Shown here: positions 42,864 to 51,242 of the stretch, piece after piece
Numbering within the stretch: position 1 is the first letter of the stretch
Layout: every line of letters starts with the position of its first letter
DNA from: Anaerobacillus alkalidiazotrophicus
GTDB taxonomy: Bacteria; Bacillota; Bacilli; Bacillales_H; Anaerobacillaceae
Assembly: GCF_001866055.1 (NCBI RefSeq)
Contig: NZ_MLQS01000019.1
Location: 84,111 to 148,110, forward strand
Reading direction: 5' to 3'
Length of the DNA stretch: 64,000 bases
Notes under the pieces: model-generated
Database searches by the model: none
What the model saw: only the letters and a program-made list of their open reading frames with translations
Told to the model about the DNA's origin: nothing
Made by a program: the position numbers and the translations under genes

Positions 42864-43345
42864 GGACAGTCATATAACATTACGATTGAAGACTGGAAGC
42901 ACGACAAAGACCATGTTCATGTAATGTTCAAGGCACATCCTAATAGTGAATTGTCAAAGTTTCTAAATGCGTACAAAAGTGCAAGTTCTCGCTTGATAAA
43001 GCTGAACTTCAATCAGTGGGGGTTTTCCTTCATCCCCCACTGATTGTTAGTTCAACTTATACCACAGGCATAAGAATAACTAATCATCAGCTATCACTGA
43101 TGAAAGTTATTCTATATCGGACCTTTAGGGGCAGTTTATCCCCCACCTAAACTTCTCGATTTTCTTAAGTTTTGAGGTGGGGGTCTTACTTGCCCCTTAA
43201 GTGTGGGATAAAACGTGACTTCCCTATTATCCGCAATAAACTTTGGAAAGAAATGTTTTGGACAAGAAGTTTCTGCTTGATTACAACAGGCAGTGCTTCC
43301 ATAGAAACAATCAAGCAATATATTGAAAAACAAGGCAAAAAGTAG
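42864..43345 (+). pseudogene. tnpA: IS200/IS605 transposase tnpA, truncated and interrupted
   Basis: The frame from about 42876 reads NITIEDWKHDKDHVHVMFKA and LNAYKSASSRLIK, the middle of a Y1 (HUH) transposase with the H-V-H motif. It is then broken by a family 1 repeat and resumes after it as KRDFPIIRNKLWKEMFWTRS and ETIKQYIEKQGKK with a stop at 43343-43345; the last block holds the family's tyrosine-containing helix. The N-terminal third is missing. Removing 42997-43207 restores the frame exactly. Confidence 0.85.
42997..43212 (-). repeat. Family 1 repeat, full copy E, inserted in tnpA
   Basis: A full 216-bp copy in reverse orientation, bounded by ATAAA on both sides (TTTAT in the orientation of the repeat). 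Its three hairpins are intact. The flanking coding sequence proves it arrived by insertion. Confidence 0.9.
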
Positions 43346-43354
43346 GTGTAGAGA

Positions 43355-44443
43355 ATGGTGAAAGCATATAAATATCGTATTTATCCAAATGAGGAACAGA
43401 AACTATTTTTCGCAAAAACTTTTGGATGTGTACGTTTTGTGTATAACAAAATGCTTTCTGATAGAATTGATTCTTATAAGGAATCTCAAGAAAAAATTGA
43501 TAAATCTATCAAATATCCTACACCTGCAAAATATAAAGCTGAATTTTCGTTTCTAAAAGAAGTAGATAGCCTTGCTTTAGCCAATGCCCAAATGAATCTA
43601 AACAAAGCATACACTAATTTCTTTCGTGACAAATCTGTTGGATTTCCAAAATTCAAAAGTAAAAAAGACAATTATCGTAGTTACACAACGAACAACCAAA
43701 AAGGAACAGTCTACATTGAGAATGGCTATATCAAGCTACCAAAACTAAAAACACTGGTACGAATCAAGCAACATCGATTATTCCAAGGTTTGATTAAGTC
43801 TGTAACCATATCCCAAACACCAACTAACAAATATTTTGCTTCCGTTCTTGTTAAGGAAAATGAACAACTATTTCCTAAAATCGACACAAGAGTGGGTATT
43901 GATGTTGGCTTGAAAGACTTCGCCATATTGTCTAATGGCACAAAATATGAAAACCCAAAATGGTTGCGAAAAGCTGAAAAAAGATTAGCTTTTTTGCAAC
44001 GCTCTTTGTCACGGAAAAAGAAAGGTTCTAAGAATCGAAACAAGATTCGACTACAAGTAGCAAAACTTCACGAAAAGATTGCTAATCAACGTAACGATTT
44101 TCTTCACAAGATAAGTAACGAAATCACAAACGAAAACCAAGTTATTGTGATTGAGAACTTGAAAGTGAAGAATATGCAAAAGAATCATAAGTTAGCGAAA
44201 GCCATCAGCGAAGTGTCTTGGTCTAAATTCAGAGAATATCTAGACTATAAAGCAACGTGGAAAGGCCGTGACTTGATCATCGCACCTAAGAATTATGCAA
44301 GTAGTCAATTATGTTCTTGCTGTGGCTACAAAAACAAAGATGTAAAAAGCCTGAATCTTCGTGAATGGACTTGTCCAGAATGTAAAACCCATCATGACAG
44401 AGATATAAACGCAAGTATCAACTTGCTAAAACTAGCCATGTAA
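43355..44443 (+). CDS. tnpB: TnpB-type RNA-guided nuclease of an IS200/IS605 element
   Basis: A 362-residue protein with an intact RuvC-like site: D183 in [16 protein letters not shown]267 in [10 protein letters not shown] and D350 in [13 protein letters not shown] zinc ribbon (CSCCGYKNK and CPECKTHHD) lies between the last two. The N-terminal helix-turn-helix region reads [20 protein letters not shown]. TnpB proteins cut DNA guided by an RNA from the right end of the element. Start ATG 43355; 9 bases after the tnpA stop. The gene appears intact although its tnpA partner is dead. Confidence 0.93.
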   Translation: MVKAYKYRIYPNEEQKLFFAKTFGCVRFVYNKMLSDRIDSYKESQEKIDKSIKYPTPAKYKAEFSFLKEVDSLALANAQMNLNKAYTNFFRDKSVGFPKFKSKKDNYRSYTTNNQKGTVYIENGYIKLPKLKTLVRIKQHRLFQGLIKSVTISQTPTNKYFASVLVKENEQLFPKIDTRVGIDVGLKDFAILSNGTKYENPKWLRKAEKRLAFLQRSLSRKKKGSKNRNKIRLQVAKLHEKIANQRNDFLHKISNEITNENQVIVIENLKVKNMQKNHKLAKAISEVSWSKFREYLDYKATWKGRDLIIAPKNYASSQLCSCCGYKNKDVKSLNLREWTCPECKTHHDRDINASINLLKLAM

Positions 44444-44576
44444 TTTGGTATTTTCTAAAGGGGTAGGGACTACCCTTAAAGCTTGGTAAATATAGATAGC
44501 TAGTAAAAGTATCTAGTTCCCAAGAAGCTCCCACTTCAATCAGACAGTAAGGTCGGATAAGTGGTGAGTAGTTCAC
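44444..44576 (+). ncRNA. IS605 right end with probable omega RNA (reRNA) region
   Basis: The sequence after tnpB contains GGGGTAGGGACTACCC hairpin material, then CAAGAAGCTCCCACTT and AAGTGGTGAGTAGTTCAC, the kind of subterminal stem (CTCCCACTT/AAGTGGTGAG) typical of IS605 right ends. The guide-carrying RNA of TnpB normally spans this region and the end of tnpB. The right boundary is probably at about 44576, with the guide read from the flank beyond. Confidence 0.6.
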
Positions 44577-44716
44577 CCAGTAACTGAAAGAAACAAATAT
44601 ATAATTGTTAATTGACTAACACTTGCTAACCATGGACAAGTTTAACGCGATATTGGTATAATTAACCTAGATAGATTACTAATGTTGGGGCCTGTATTGA
44701 TAAGGAGTTGGTAAAT

Positions 44717-44893
44717 ATGGCAGTTAGTATGAGGAAAATACCTGTAGTTAGAGGGAAAGATGCAAGTAAATTTATCAATAGGTCAAAGAGAAATGACGAA
44801 CTTATAAAAAAAAGAAAAGAGAGTTATTTAAAAAGTGTTAGAAATGACTATAGATCACAAGAAAATATCTGTTCGACAAATTCGTCTAAATGA
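44717..44893 (+). CDS. Small basic protein upstream of the GNAT gene
   Basis: A 58-residue lysine/arginine-rich protein: MAVSMRKIPVVRGKDASKFI, then NRSKRNDELIKKRKESYLKS. It aligns with the 43-residue protein encoded at 45422 on the other side of the GNAT gene (shared K-P/I-P, G-x-DA-x-KF-x2-RS-x-N and Y-x-K). AAGGAG lies nine bases before the ATG. It overlaps the GNAT gene by 50 bases. The layout of a small basic protein overlapping an acetyltransferase recalls antitoxin-GNAT toxin pairs, but I see no known DNA-binding fold in it. Confidence 0.6.
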   Translation: MAVSMRKIPVVRGKDASKFINRSKRNDELIKKRKESYLKSVRNDYRSQENICSTNSSK

Positions 44894-45374
44894 TTGTTTC
44901 CATTTAAAATCTTTTACATGTAATAATCGTTCAATCGAGGCCTTTCTTAAAAATGAGGCTTATCCATCGACTATAGAAATGGATGCTAGTACTAGTCTTG
45001 TTTTTTATGAAAATGAATTAGTTGGTTTTTTTACATTGAAGCCGGATAAAATAGAGGTAGAAGATGAGGAAGAGGGCATTAAACATGTGATATGTTTAGA
45101 AATTTCTAGAATTGCTACTTCTTCAAGTTATCAAGGGCGTGGTATAGGTACCTTTATGCTTTTACACATTGTTAATTTAGCTAGAAGTGTTAATTATCGG
45201 TATATCGTTCTTGATGCCTTAATTGAAAAAGCAGATTGGTATATTAATAGAAATTTTATTCCCTTGGTTGAAAGTGAACATATTGTTAGTAACGAACATG
45301 GCTTGGTATACATGTATAGGGACTTGTACGATGTTGAATTAGTTGAAACGTTTTATGATGAATTAACAGGATAG
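44844..45374 (+). CDS. GNAT-family N-acetyltransferase
   Basis: A 176-residue protein counted from ATG 44844; a GTG at 44835 would add three residues. The acetyl-CoA-binding loop is SSYQGRGIGTFMLLHIV (R/Q-x2-G-x-G/A pattern). Other blocks: IEAFLKNEAYPS, LVGFFTLKPDKIEV, ICLEISRIAT and YIVLDALIEKADWYINRNF. The layout resembles tRNA-acetylating GNAT toxins and other small Bacillus GNATs. No good ribosome site lies before it, so translation is probably coupled to the overlapping basic protein gene. Confidence 0.8.
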   Translation: MTIDHKKISVRQIRLNDCFHLKSFTCNNRSIEAFLKNEAYPSTIEMDASTSLVFYENELVGFFTLKPDKIEVEDEEEGIKHVICLEISRIATSSSYQGRGIGTFMLLHIVNLARSVNYRYIVLDALIEKADWYINRNFIPLVESEHIVSNEHGLVYMYRDLYDVELVETFYDELTG

Positions 45375-45421
45375 TCTAAGATTTAACCACCTTACATAAC
45401 ATTTATTGAGGTGGTGTTTTT

Positions 45422-45553
45422 ATGATAAATAAAAGAGAGAAACCAAAGTTATCTGGATTAGATGCAAAAAAATTCAAGAAACGATCAGAAAAAAATCAAA
45501 AATCAGCAAAAAATAAAGCAAATTTTTATAGAAAAAACATCAAAAACTCTTGA
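45422..45553 (+). CDS. Small basic protein downstream of the GNAT gene
   Basis: 43 residues: MINKREKPKLSGLDAKKFKK, then RSEKNQKSAKNKANFYRKN. GAGGTGG lies ten bases before the ATG, and a terminator begins at the stop codon. It is a shorter relative of the protein encoded at 44717. Too short for standard gene finders but well supported by ribosome site, terminator and similarity to the neighbour. Confidence 0.7.
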   Translation: MINKREKPKLSGLDAKKFKKRSEKNQKSAKNKANFYRKNIKNS

Positions 45554-45587
45554 AAAGCACTTCCTAAACAGGATGGTGCTTTTTGGA
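45553..45587 (+). terminator. Terminator of the GNAT module
   Basis: AAAAGCACTTCCT-AAAC-AGGATGGTGCTTTTT, starting at the stop codon of the second small basic gene. Confidence 0.85.
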
Positions 45588-46169
45588 TTTTAATAAAGTA
45601 GAATGAACATTCGTACAAATAAAGGCTTTAAGAAATGTAAAATTTCATGTGGTTTGTTGGGATATTCGCTCAACAAATTGTATTGTGGATTTAACCTACT
45701 GTGGAAACAACAACATTCAAAGCAATGGATGTTGGGAAGGGGATCTTTGCATACATTATGGAAACAATATATGCAAAAAAATTTGGGAGTTGACGACATA
45801 AAAATATTTGTTGATCCAGAAGAGAGTTTACCAATTAGAGAGCCCCCACGTTCTCAATAGGCTATTTTATCAAAAAAGATATATTAGCCTAATTTTATTA
45901 GAAATAAGTTAACGATAAAATAAGTTAACAAGTTTACAAAACTTACTAAATTTACATAAAAATGTTCTCGATACGTTTTATCAAAATAGGTGCAGCCTCT
46001 GATAACAACGCATTCTTGTTCTTCGAGGGGGCATGGAGCGTACTCCAACCAACAGGTACTTATGATAATGGTTGCACCGAAGTAAAAGCAAAACAAACAA
46101 ACGTGAAGAATTTGGTTGACCTTGAATATTATAGGCTGCCTCAAAGCTTATAAAGAACCACTATCACAA
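45588..46169. other. Gap without a convincing gene
   Basis: Open frames of 60-86 codons occur on both strands (for example a tail LGVDDIKIFVDPEE on the plus strand) but have no ribosome sites and no recognisable family. Two frames around 45640-45790 each look partly protein-like, as in decayed sequence. I cannot support a gene here. Confidence 0.5.
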
Positions 46170-46736
46170 TTATTTTGGTAGTGTGTGCTTTCTTTGTTGA
46201 TAAACATGGTTAGCAAAATCATCTGCTTCTTTTTCAAACCATAAATTTCTGTAGGCTTTATCTAGGTCTTTTTTTAGGATTTCACCCCGACAGTACTGGT
46301 CATATAATTGGTTAATTAATTCCTCGCTTTCATCTCTTTCGTCTAAAAATCCATCATAACCTTTTAATCGAAACGTTCTTTGAAGTTGATAAATATGACC
46401 GTATTCATGATATAACATCCAAAAAAACAAATGGTCTGGATTGATTTTGCCTTTTTCTAGAACCATTAAATCAATGGTATCTAATTCATGTTCTTCATCG
46501 AGTATCATAAAAATAGACATTTCGATTTTATCAAACGAGATCTTTTCCATTACAAAAGCATCGATATCTTTTTCTTTATATTTTTCTTGATGGTCATTTG
46601 CATACTTTTTATTATAATCTTTGCAATTGTAGATGTTTAATTTTCTTAATACAAAACCATTTATCGGAAAAGTAGTTTTCAACCAATCATATTCCTTTAG
46701 TAATGTATTTTTATATTCTAAAAAGGATAAAGCCAT
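46170..46736 (-). CDS. ImmA/IrrE-like zinc metallopeptidase-fold protein
   Basis: A 188-residue soluble protein. The zinc site is LYHEYGHIYQL (H-E-x2-H) and the third ligand region is WFEKEADDFANHVY, the E-x3-D pattern of the ImmA/IrrE (DUF955) peptidases. The N-terminal half (SFLEYKNTLLKEYDWL, GFVLRKLNIYNC) shows no helix-turn-helix. ImmA-like proteins cleave repressors or act in stress control; no repressor gene is next to it here. GAGGTGA ribosome site. It is monocistronic. Confidence 0.7.
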   Translation of the reverse strand: MALSFLEYKNTLLKEYDWLKTTFPINGFVLRKLNIYNCKDYNKKYANDHQEKYKEKDIDAFVMEKISFDKIEMSIFMILDEEHELDTIDLMVLEKGKINPDHLFFWMLYHEYGHIYQLQRTFRLKGYDGFLDERDESEELINQLYDQYCRGEILKKDLDKAYRNLWFEKEADDFANHVYQQRKHTLPK

Positions 46737-46888
46737 AGCAAATTCACCTCTGCTAGATTACCTTGTTTTGTTGTAAAAACCTAATTGGATACGTTTCTTC
46801 GTAATAAGGGGATGATATTTATCATATGAAATGAAAATACGGATGCTTAACACAGGAGAAAAGAATTCACAGATAACAAACTCCACGG

Positions 46889-46911
46889 CCGTAAGCCGTG
46901 GGTCTTGTTAG
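46889..46911. repeat. GC-rich palindromic hairpin
   Basis: CCACGGC-CGTAA-GCCGTGG, ten bases before the end of the small minus-strand gene. It resembles palindromic units that accompany IS200/IS605-type elements; as a hairpin it may also terminate the minus-strand transcript. Confidence 0.5.
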
Positions 46912-46920
46912 TATTGCTAA

Positions 46921-47139
46921 TTATTTTTTCTTCTTTTTAGTCTCTTCCTTAGTTGGCTCTTTTTTGGCCACTTGTTCAATTTCTAGTTGTATACGAACAA
47001 GATAATCATCAATCTTATTAACACTTAAAACTTTTGCTTTACGCCCCTTAACCTTGATATTTTCGCCTACTGAAGGAATAAGTTGGCGTAATTGACTTAA
47101 AACGATTGAATTCTTTTCATAAAAATGAACAACTGTCAT
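46921..47139 (-). CDS. Small conserved-looking protein, 72 residues
   Basis: MTVVHFYEKNSIVLSQLRQL, IPSVGENIKVKGRKAKVLSV, then a polar tail ending in five lysines. The middle looks like a small beta-barrel (KGRKAKV turn). GGAG precedes the ATG. I do not recognise the family; a role in binding RNA or DNA is conceivable from the basic tail but unsupported. Confidence 0.6.
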   Translation of the reverse strand: MTVVHFYEKNSIVLSQLRQLIPSVGENIKVKGRKAKVLSVNKIDDYLVRIQLEIEQVAKKEPTKEETKKKKK

Positions 47140-47396
47140 TGTTTGATTTCTCCTTTTTATTCAAATTTTTACTAGAAAAGTTGCTATAGAAGAAATATAT
47201 TCTCTATAAAATTGAATAATTCATAGAATTGGACAAAATATATTGAAATTATATTTGTAAATGAAAAAATAGAGTGAATTATAGAGGGACAGGTATAAGC
47301 CGTTTTTAAGTGCGATATAGGAAGAGAAGGAAGACGTAAAATATCGCTTGGACTGATCCAGTTATTACCCAAAAAGATCAAAACGTTTTAATGGAT

Positions 47397-47590
47397 TTAT
47401 CTTCGGAAATACTCTAAAGTATTAGCTTTCTTTAATTGAAAATCAATTGAGACAACAACGTTTATTGGTGTATTGCGGTTAGTATTTTTAGTCAACTTTC
47501 TATCACAAGCTGTTATTAGTGATTTTACATCAGCACCGGCATTCATAATATATGACAAAAACGACGTTCCTTTAAATTTCTTGAATTGTT
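47397..47590 (-). pseudogene. Decayed coding fragment
   Basis: The minus strand reads QFKKFKGTSFLSYIMNAGAD, VKSLITACDRKLTKNTNRN and INVVVSIDFQLKKANTLEYF, then TAA. The sequence is protein-like, but the frame is closed upstream by TAG with no start or ribosome site. It is probably the tail of a lost gene of unknown family. The rest of the gap 47140-47786 shows only the thrC leader. Confidence 0.35.
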
Positions 47591-47786
47591 CCTAAGTTCA
47601 AGCGTCCAAAACAGAATTTATCATTTATGGAGTTGGATTAATCTTTCTTTTTAGATACGAAATTAATGATTTTCTGGAAAAACTAAAAAAAAAAGCTTTT
47701 TTTTAGATTATTCTTAAATTAAACATTGACTGATAGCTCAATCTAGGTAAGGATATGAATATATAATTTTTTTCTTGGAGGATGTT

Positions 47787-49187
47787 ATGAAATATATTAG
47801 TACACGCGGTAATGTAAATGAAATTGGTTTTATTGATGCAGTCTTAATGGGACTAGCTACAGATGGAGGACTTTTAGTTCCTGAAAAAATTCCACAAATT
47901 CCGAATGAAAAGATGAAGACAATCTCAAAGTTGTCTTATCAAGAATTGGCATACGAAATTATTTCCCATTATGTTGATGGTGAAATACCAGAAAAGGACC
48001 TCAAGGAATTAATCGAGAAAAGTTATGGAACCTTCCGTGATCCTGAGGTAACACCTTTACAAAAAATAAAGGATGATATGTATGTACTTGAACTGTTCCA
48101 TGGTCCAACTTTTGCTTTTAAAGACGTTGCTCTGCAATTTCTAGGGAATTTGTATTCCTATATAGCAAAGAAGAGGGAAGTATCGATCAATATCCTTGGA
48201 GCAACTTCAGGGGATACAGGCGCGTCAGCTATTGAGGGTGTAAGAGGAAAAGAAGGAATTCGTATTTGTATTTTGCATCCTCATGGAAAAGTAAGTAAGG
48301 TCCAAGAACTACAAATGACAACTGTTCATGATGAAAGTGTTTTGAATTTAGCGATAAAGGGAACATTTGATGATGGTCAAAAAATTATCAAAGAAATCTT
48401 CGCAGATTTGGAATTCAAAAACAACTATCATCTGCGTGCGATTAATTCCATTAACTTCGCTCGTATTTTAGCGCAAACTGTTTATTATTTTTATGCGTAT
48501 TTCCAAGTGGCAAAAGAAAGAGACATAGAGAGCCTTAACTTCAGTGTACCGACTGGAAATTTCGGGGATATTTTTGCAGGTTTTCTGGCGAAGAAAATGG
48601 GTCTTCCGGTTGGTAAACTTATTGTTGCAACGAACGAGAACAATATTTTAGAACGTTTTATTAAGGATGGAGTGTACGAGCCTGGCGAGTTCCGCAGTAC
48701 ATATAGCCCATCTATGGATATTCAAGTAGCCAGCAACTTCGAGCGATATCTTTACTACTTGCTTGCTGAAAATCCAAATGCAGTCACTGCTGTCATGGAG
48801 AACTTCAAGGCAAAAGGAAAAATTGTGGTAGATGAGGAGCAGCTTCGTCAAGTACAAGCCGATTTTGCTGCATATGGAGTAGAAGGAAAAGAATGCCTAC
48901 AGACCATCAGCAAATATTATACTGAAACTAATTATTTACTTGATCCGCATACTTCTTGTGGAGTTGCTGCATATGAAGCATGTAATGAAGCTAGCGAAGT
49001 ATGTGTTACACTTGCAACAGCACATCCGGCAAAATTCAATGAATCGATCGAGCTTTGTGATATTGAACAAACCTTCCCTGGAGAAATTAGGCAGTTGTTT
49101 GATCAACCACAATATTTAGAAGTGGTCGAGGCGGACAATGATGAAATTATTCAGAAATTAAAGGGACATTTTCAGGACGAAAAGTAA
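47787..49187 (+). CDS. thrC: Threonine synthase
   Basis: Converts O-phospho-L-homoserine to L-threonine with PLP. The N-terminus YISTRGNVNEIGFIDAVLMG and GLATDGGLLVPEKIP is typical of the long (E. coli/yeast-like) class of ThrC. The PLP lysine is in ELFHGPTFAFKDVALQFLG, the phosphate-binding loop is GATSGDTGASAIEG, and SVPTGNFGDIFAG follows. At 466 residues the length is normal for that class. Start at ATG 47787, five bases after GGAGG. It is not near hom or thrB, which is unusual for Bacillus, where the short class is found with hom-thrB. Confidence 0.93.
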   Translation: MKYISTRGNVNEIGFIDAVLMGLATDGGLLVPEKIPQIPNEKMKTISKLSYQELAYEIISHYVDGEIPEKDLKELIEKSYGTFRDPEVTPLQKIKDDMYVLELFHGPTFAFKDVALQFLGNLYSYIAKKREVSINILGATSGDTGASAIEGVRGKEGIRICILHPHGKVSKVQELQMTTVHDESVLNLAIKGTFDDGQKIIKEIFADLEFKNNYHLRAINSINFARILAQTVYYFYAYFQVAKERDIESLNFSVPTGNFGDIFAGFLAKKMGLPVGKLIVATNENNILERFIKDGVYEPGEFRSTYSPSMDIQVASNFERYLYYLLAENPNAVTAVMENFKAKGKIVVDEEQLRQVQADFAAYGVEGKECLQTISKYYTETNYLLDPHTSCGVAAYEACNEASEVCVTLATAHPAKFNESIELCDIEQTFPGEIRQLFDQPQYLEVVEADNDEIIQKLKGHFQDEK

Positions 49188-49207
49188 TCCCCATTCAAAC
49201 TACGCAT

Positions 49208-49422
49208 ATAAAGCTGAACTTCAATCAGTGGGGGTTTTCCTTCACCCCCACTGATTGTTAGTTTAACTTATATCACGGGCATAAGAATAACTAATCATCA
49301 GCTATCACTGATGAAAGTTATTCTATATCGGACCTTTAGGGGCAGTTTATCCCCCACCTTAACTTTTAGATTTTCTTAAGTTTTGAGGTGGGGGTCTTAC
49401 TGCCCCTTAAGCGTGGGATAAA
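49208..49422 (-). repeat. Family 1 repeat, full copy F
   Basis: A 215-bp reverse copy bounded by ATAAA, directly downstream of thrC. A few differences from copies C, E and G (for example CACCCCCACTG and a TTAACTTTTAG arm). It may also serve as the thrC terminator. Confidence 0.85.
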
Positions 49423-49515
49423 TTAAGGGGTTAATCCAGTTAGAGAATTATAAATGAAAAGCACTAGCATCTATGATATAATCAAACTCAGTAGATTAAT
49501 ATAAGTGGTGATAAA

Positions 49516-49758
49516 ATGGAGAATGAACAGTTGCTCAAGATTCTCTTAGAACGATTTGATCAAGTAGACCTTCAGTTTAAAGAAGTGTTAAATAGTTTTG
49601 ATCGAATAGAGAGAAGTCAACAGGAAGATGTTAAAGGTGCTCTTCATTTAATTTCTAAGAAGGTTGACGGTATTATGTATGACGTTGATTATTTAAGTGA
49701 GAAAACAGGTAAATACGATACAAAAATTAATAGCTTAGAGAAGAGAAGCCAGTCCTAA
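49516..49758 (+). CDS. Small coiled-coil protein
   Basis: 80 residues: MENEQLLKILLERFDQVDLQ, a heptad-rich middle (FDRIERSQQEDVKGALHLIS), and KKVDGIMYDVDYLSEKTGKY. It shares its overall plan with the repeat protein at 18485 but lacks the 14-residue repeats. GGTGATAAA precedes the ATG and a strong terminator follows. Function unknown. Confidence 0.7.
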   Translation: MENEQLLKILLERFDQVDLQFKEVLNSFDRIERSQQEDVKGALHLISKKVDGIMYDVDYLSEKTGKYDTKINSLEKRSQS

Positions 49759-49781
49759 CACAAGGACTGATTTTTTTTAGT
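49750..49781 (+). terminator. Rho-independent terminator
   Basis: CAGTCC-TAACACA-AGGACTG then ATTTTTTTT, overlapping the last codons of the small coiled-coil gene. Confidence 0.85.
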
Positions 49782-49981
49782 TTGGATATTAGCTTATATA
49801 TATATTGTGAAATGTAACAGGGGTATTAATTAAGAAGGATTCATTATCCTTAACTTGTGAAGAAATGTATGTGGAGCGATAATCCAGCAGGATATACGCT
49901 CCTTTTTATTGAAGAAGCATTTTACTTGATGAAGGAATATCAATAGAACGGATTGAAGAAAACTAAACAGGAGGCAAAGAA

Positions 49982-50251
49982 ATGTTTGTTTATAAGTATA
50001 AGAGGTTAATGCAGGATTTTATAAATGAAGTAATTACTGTTGAGGATTTTGAACGGGACTATCTAAATACATTTAAAAATGAGATAGAAAGTATGGATAA
50101 CCTGTTATTCGAAATCTTAAACAGAGTTTTTGAAGCAGTTGATTGTTATTGGCACGAATGTCTTCCTGGACAAGAAACTGCCTTTGAAATATCCGAACAA
50201 CAATTAAGAAAAGAAGTAAGTGAAGCACTGGTCAAATTAAATAGTTATTGA
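49982..50251 (+). CDS. Colicin D-type immunity-like protein
   Basis: 89 residues, acidic and helical: FINEVITVEDFERDYLNTFK, LLFEILNRVFEAVDCYWHE and ISEQQLRKEVSEALVKLNSY. The arrangement (an E/D-F-E-x2-Y-L motif, then a helix with FEAVD, then LRKEVSEAL) is that of the PF09204 colicin D immunity-like family, which inhibits tRNase toxins. No toxin gene is beside it. AGGAGG precedes the ATG. Confidence 0.7.
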   Translation: MFVYKYKRLMQDFINEVITVEDFERDYLNTFKNEIESMDNLLFEILNRVFEAVDCYWHECLPGQETAFEISEQQLRKEVSEALVKLNSY

Positions 50252-50291
50252 ATAACCCATAAATTTTATTCAAATATAGGAGCGGAATACG

Positions 50292-50492
50292 ATGGATTAA
50301 TCAACTAGAAAATTCGCTTTCGATTTTTGGGTGATAATTTGGGTTATAGCCTCAATTTCAGCTTTATTTGGTGGCTTACTTTTTATATTAGGCTTCGATA
50401 CCTCATTACCCAGGTCTACATTTAAATCAGGGGTTTCTGGGAATTCTTTTGTATATGTAAAAAACATTATTATTTGACGGATGCAATTTAGT
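50292..50492 (+). pseudogene. Small membrane protein with a stop at codon 3
   Basis: ATG GAT TAA, then an open frame continuing STRKFAFDFWVIIWVIASIS and ALFGGLLFILGFDTSLP to a TAG at 50490-50492. One membrane helix is evident. TAGGAGCGG lies well placed before the ATG, so one base change would restore a 66-codon gene. It could alternatively start at the internal GTG at 50331, without a ribosome site. Confidence 0.5.
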
Positions 50493-50533
50493 TAAAGAAG
50501 GAAATACGATAGTATTAGATTGAGGTGATAACA

Positions 50534-50998
50534 ATGATATTAGTTAGCTCTTGTTTAGCAGGGTTAGAGGTAAGATATAATGGTACGCATTGTTTAGATA
50601 AAAAGATACGCCAAATGATTGAAAAAAAACAAGCAATTACTGTGTGTCCAGAATTACTTGGTGGTTTTTCAACACCAAGAGAACCAGCTGAGATTGTTGG
50701 TGGTAATGGGGAAGATGTCCTTGATGGTAAAGCTAAAGTGATCGGAAAATCGGGTAAAGACGTTACAATAATGTATATAAAAGGAGCCTACTCAACGCTA
50801 ATAAAAGCTCAAGAGGTCGGTGCCACAATAGTTATTCTTAAGGAATTTAGCCCCTCCTGCGGAAGTTCAATGATTTACAACGGTGAATTTAAAGGTAAGA
50901 AAATTGTTGGAAATGGAGTGACAACTGCCCTACTTGAAAGAAATGGAATTCAAGTAGTTTCAGAAGAGAGAATTACTGATTTTCTTGAAGAGAATTAG
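50534..50998 (+). CDS. DUF523 protein (YbbK-like)
   Basis: 154 residues: ILVSSCLAGLEVRYNGTHCL, VCPELLGGFSTPREPAEIVG and FSPSCGSSMIYNGEFKGKKI. The three cysteine-containing blocks (SSCL, VCPE, PSCG) are the DUF523 signature and may bind a metal cluster. Function unknown. Start at ATG 50534, behind GAGGTGA; the GTG at 50525 lies in the ribosome site. Confidence 0.88.
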   Translation: MILVSSCLAGLEVRYNGTHCLDKKIRQMIEKKQAITVCPELLGGFSTPREPAEIVGGNGEDVLDGKAKVIGKSGKDVTIMYIKGAYSTLIKAQEVGATIVILKEFSPSCGSSMIYNGEFKGKKIVGNGVTTALLERNGIQVVSEERITDFLEEN

Positions 50999-51242
50999 AA
51001 CTTAATGTTGAGACATTTGAAATAATTGTTAAAGACTCGTATATATAGTAAGCTTCCTTATTTAAGAAAAGAACTTCTAGTATAGGAGGAGCATTTGAAG
51101 GACCTTTATGATAAAAAGACACCAATTTTTAATGTAATAGAGTATTGAGTTATCCACTTGAATTTGAAATAATTGGTATTAAGCAATAGGACAGTTTATT
51201 TTAAGAAAAATTTTAAATCGTTCAGAAGAAAGAAGTGATATT

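Noticed and set aside
45603..45860. An 85-codon plus-strand frame with a protein-like tail (DDIKIFVDPEE)
   Set aside because: No ribosome site, no family, and another frame of the same stretch looks equally protein-like; decay or chance is more likely.
45884..46153. Overlapping open frames on both strands (86 and 63 codons)
   Set aside because: Neither has a usable ribosome site or recognisable motif; they shadow each other.
47184..47381. A 65-codon minus-strand frame
   Set aside because: Composition is untypical and there is no ribosome site; it lies in the thrC upstream gap.
51080..51190. A TTG frame after AGGAGGAGC (MKDLYDKKTPIFNVIEY) and a protein-like continuation in another frame
   Set aside because: Only 17 codons before the stop; too little to call a gene or pseudogene.
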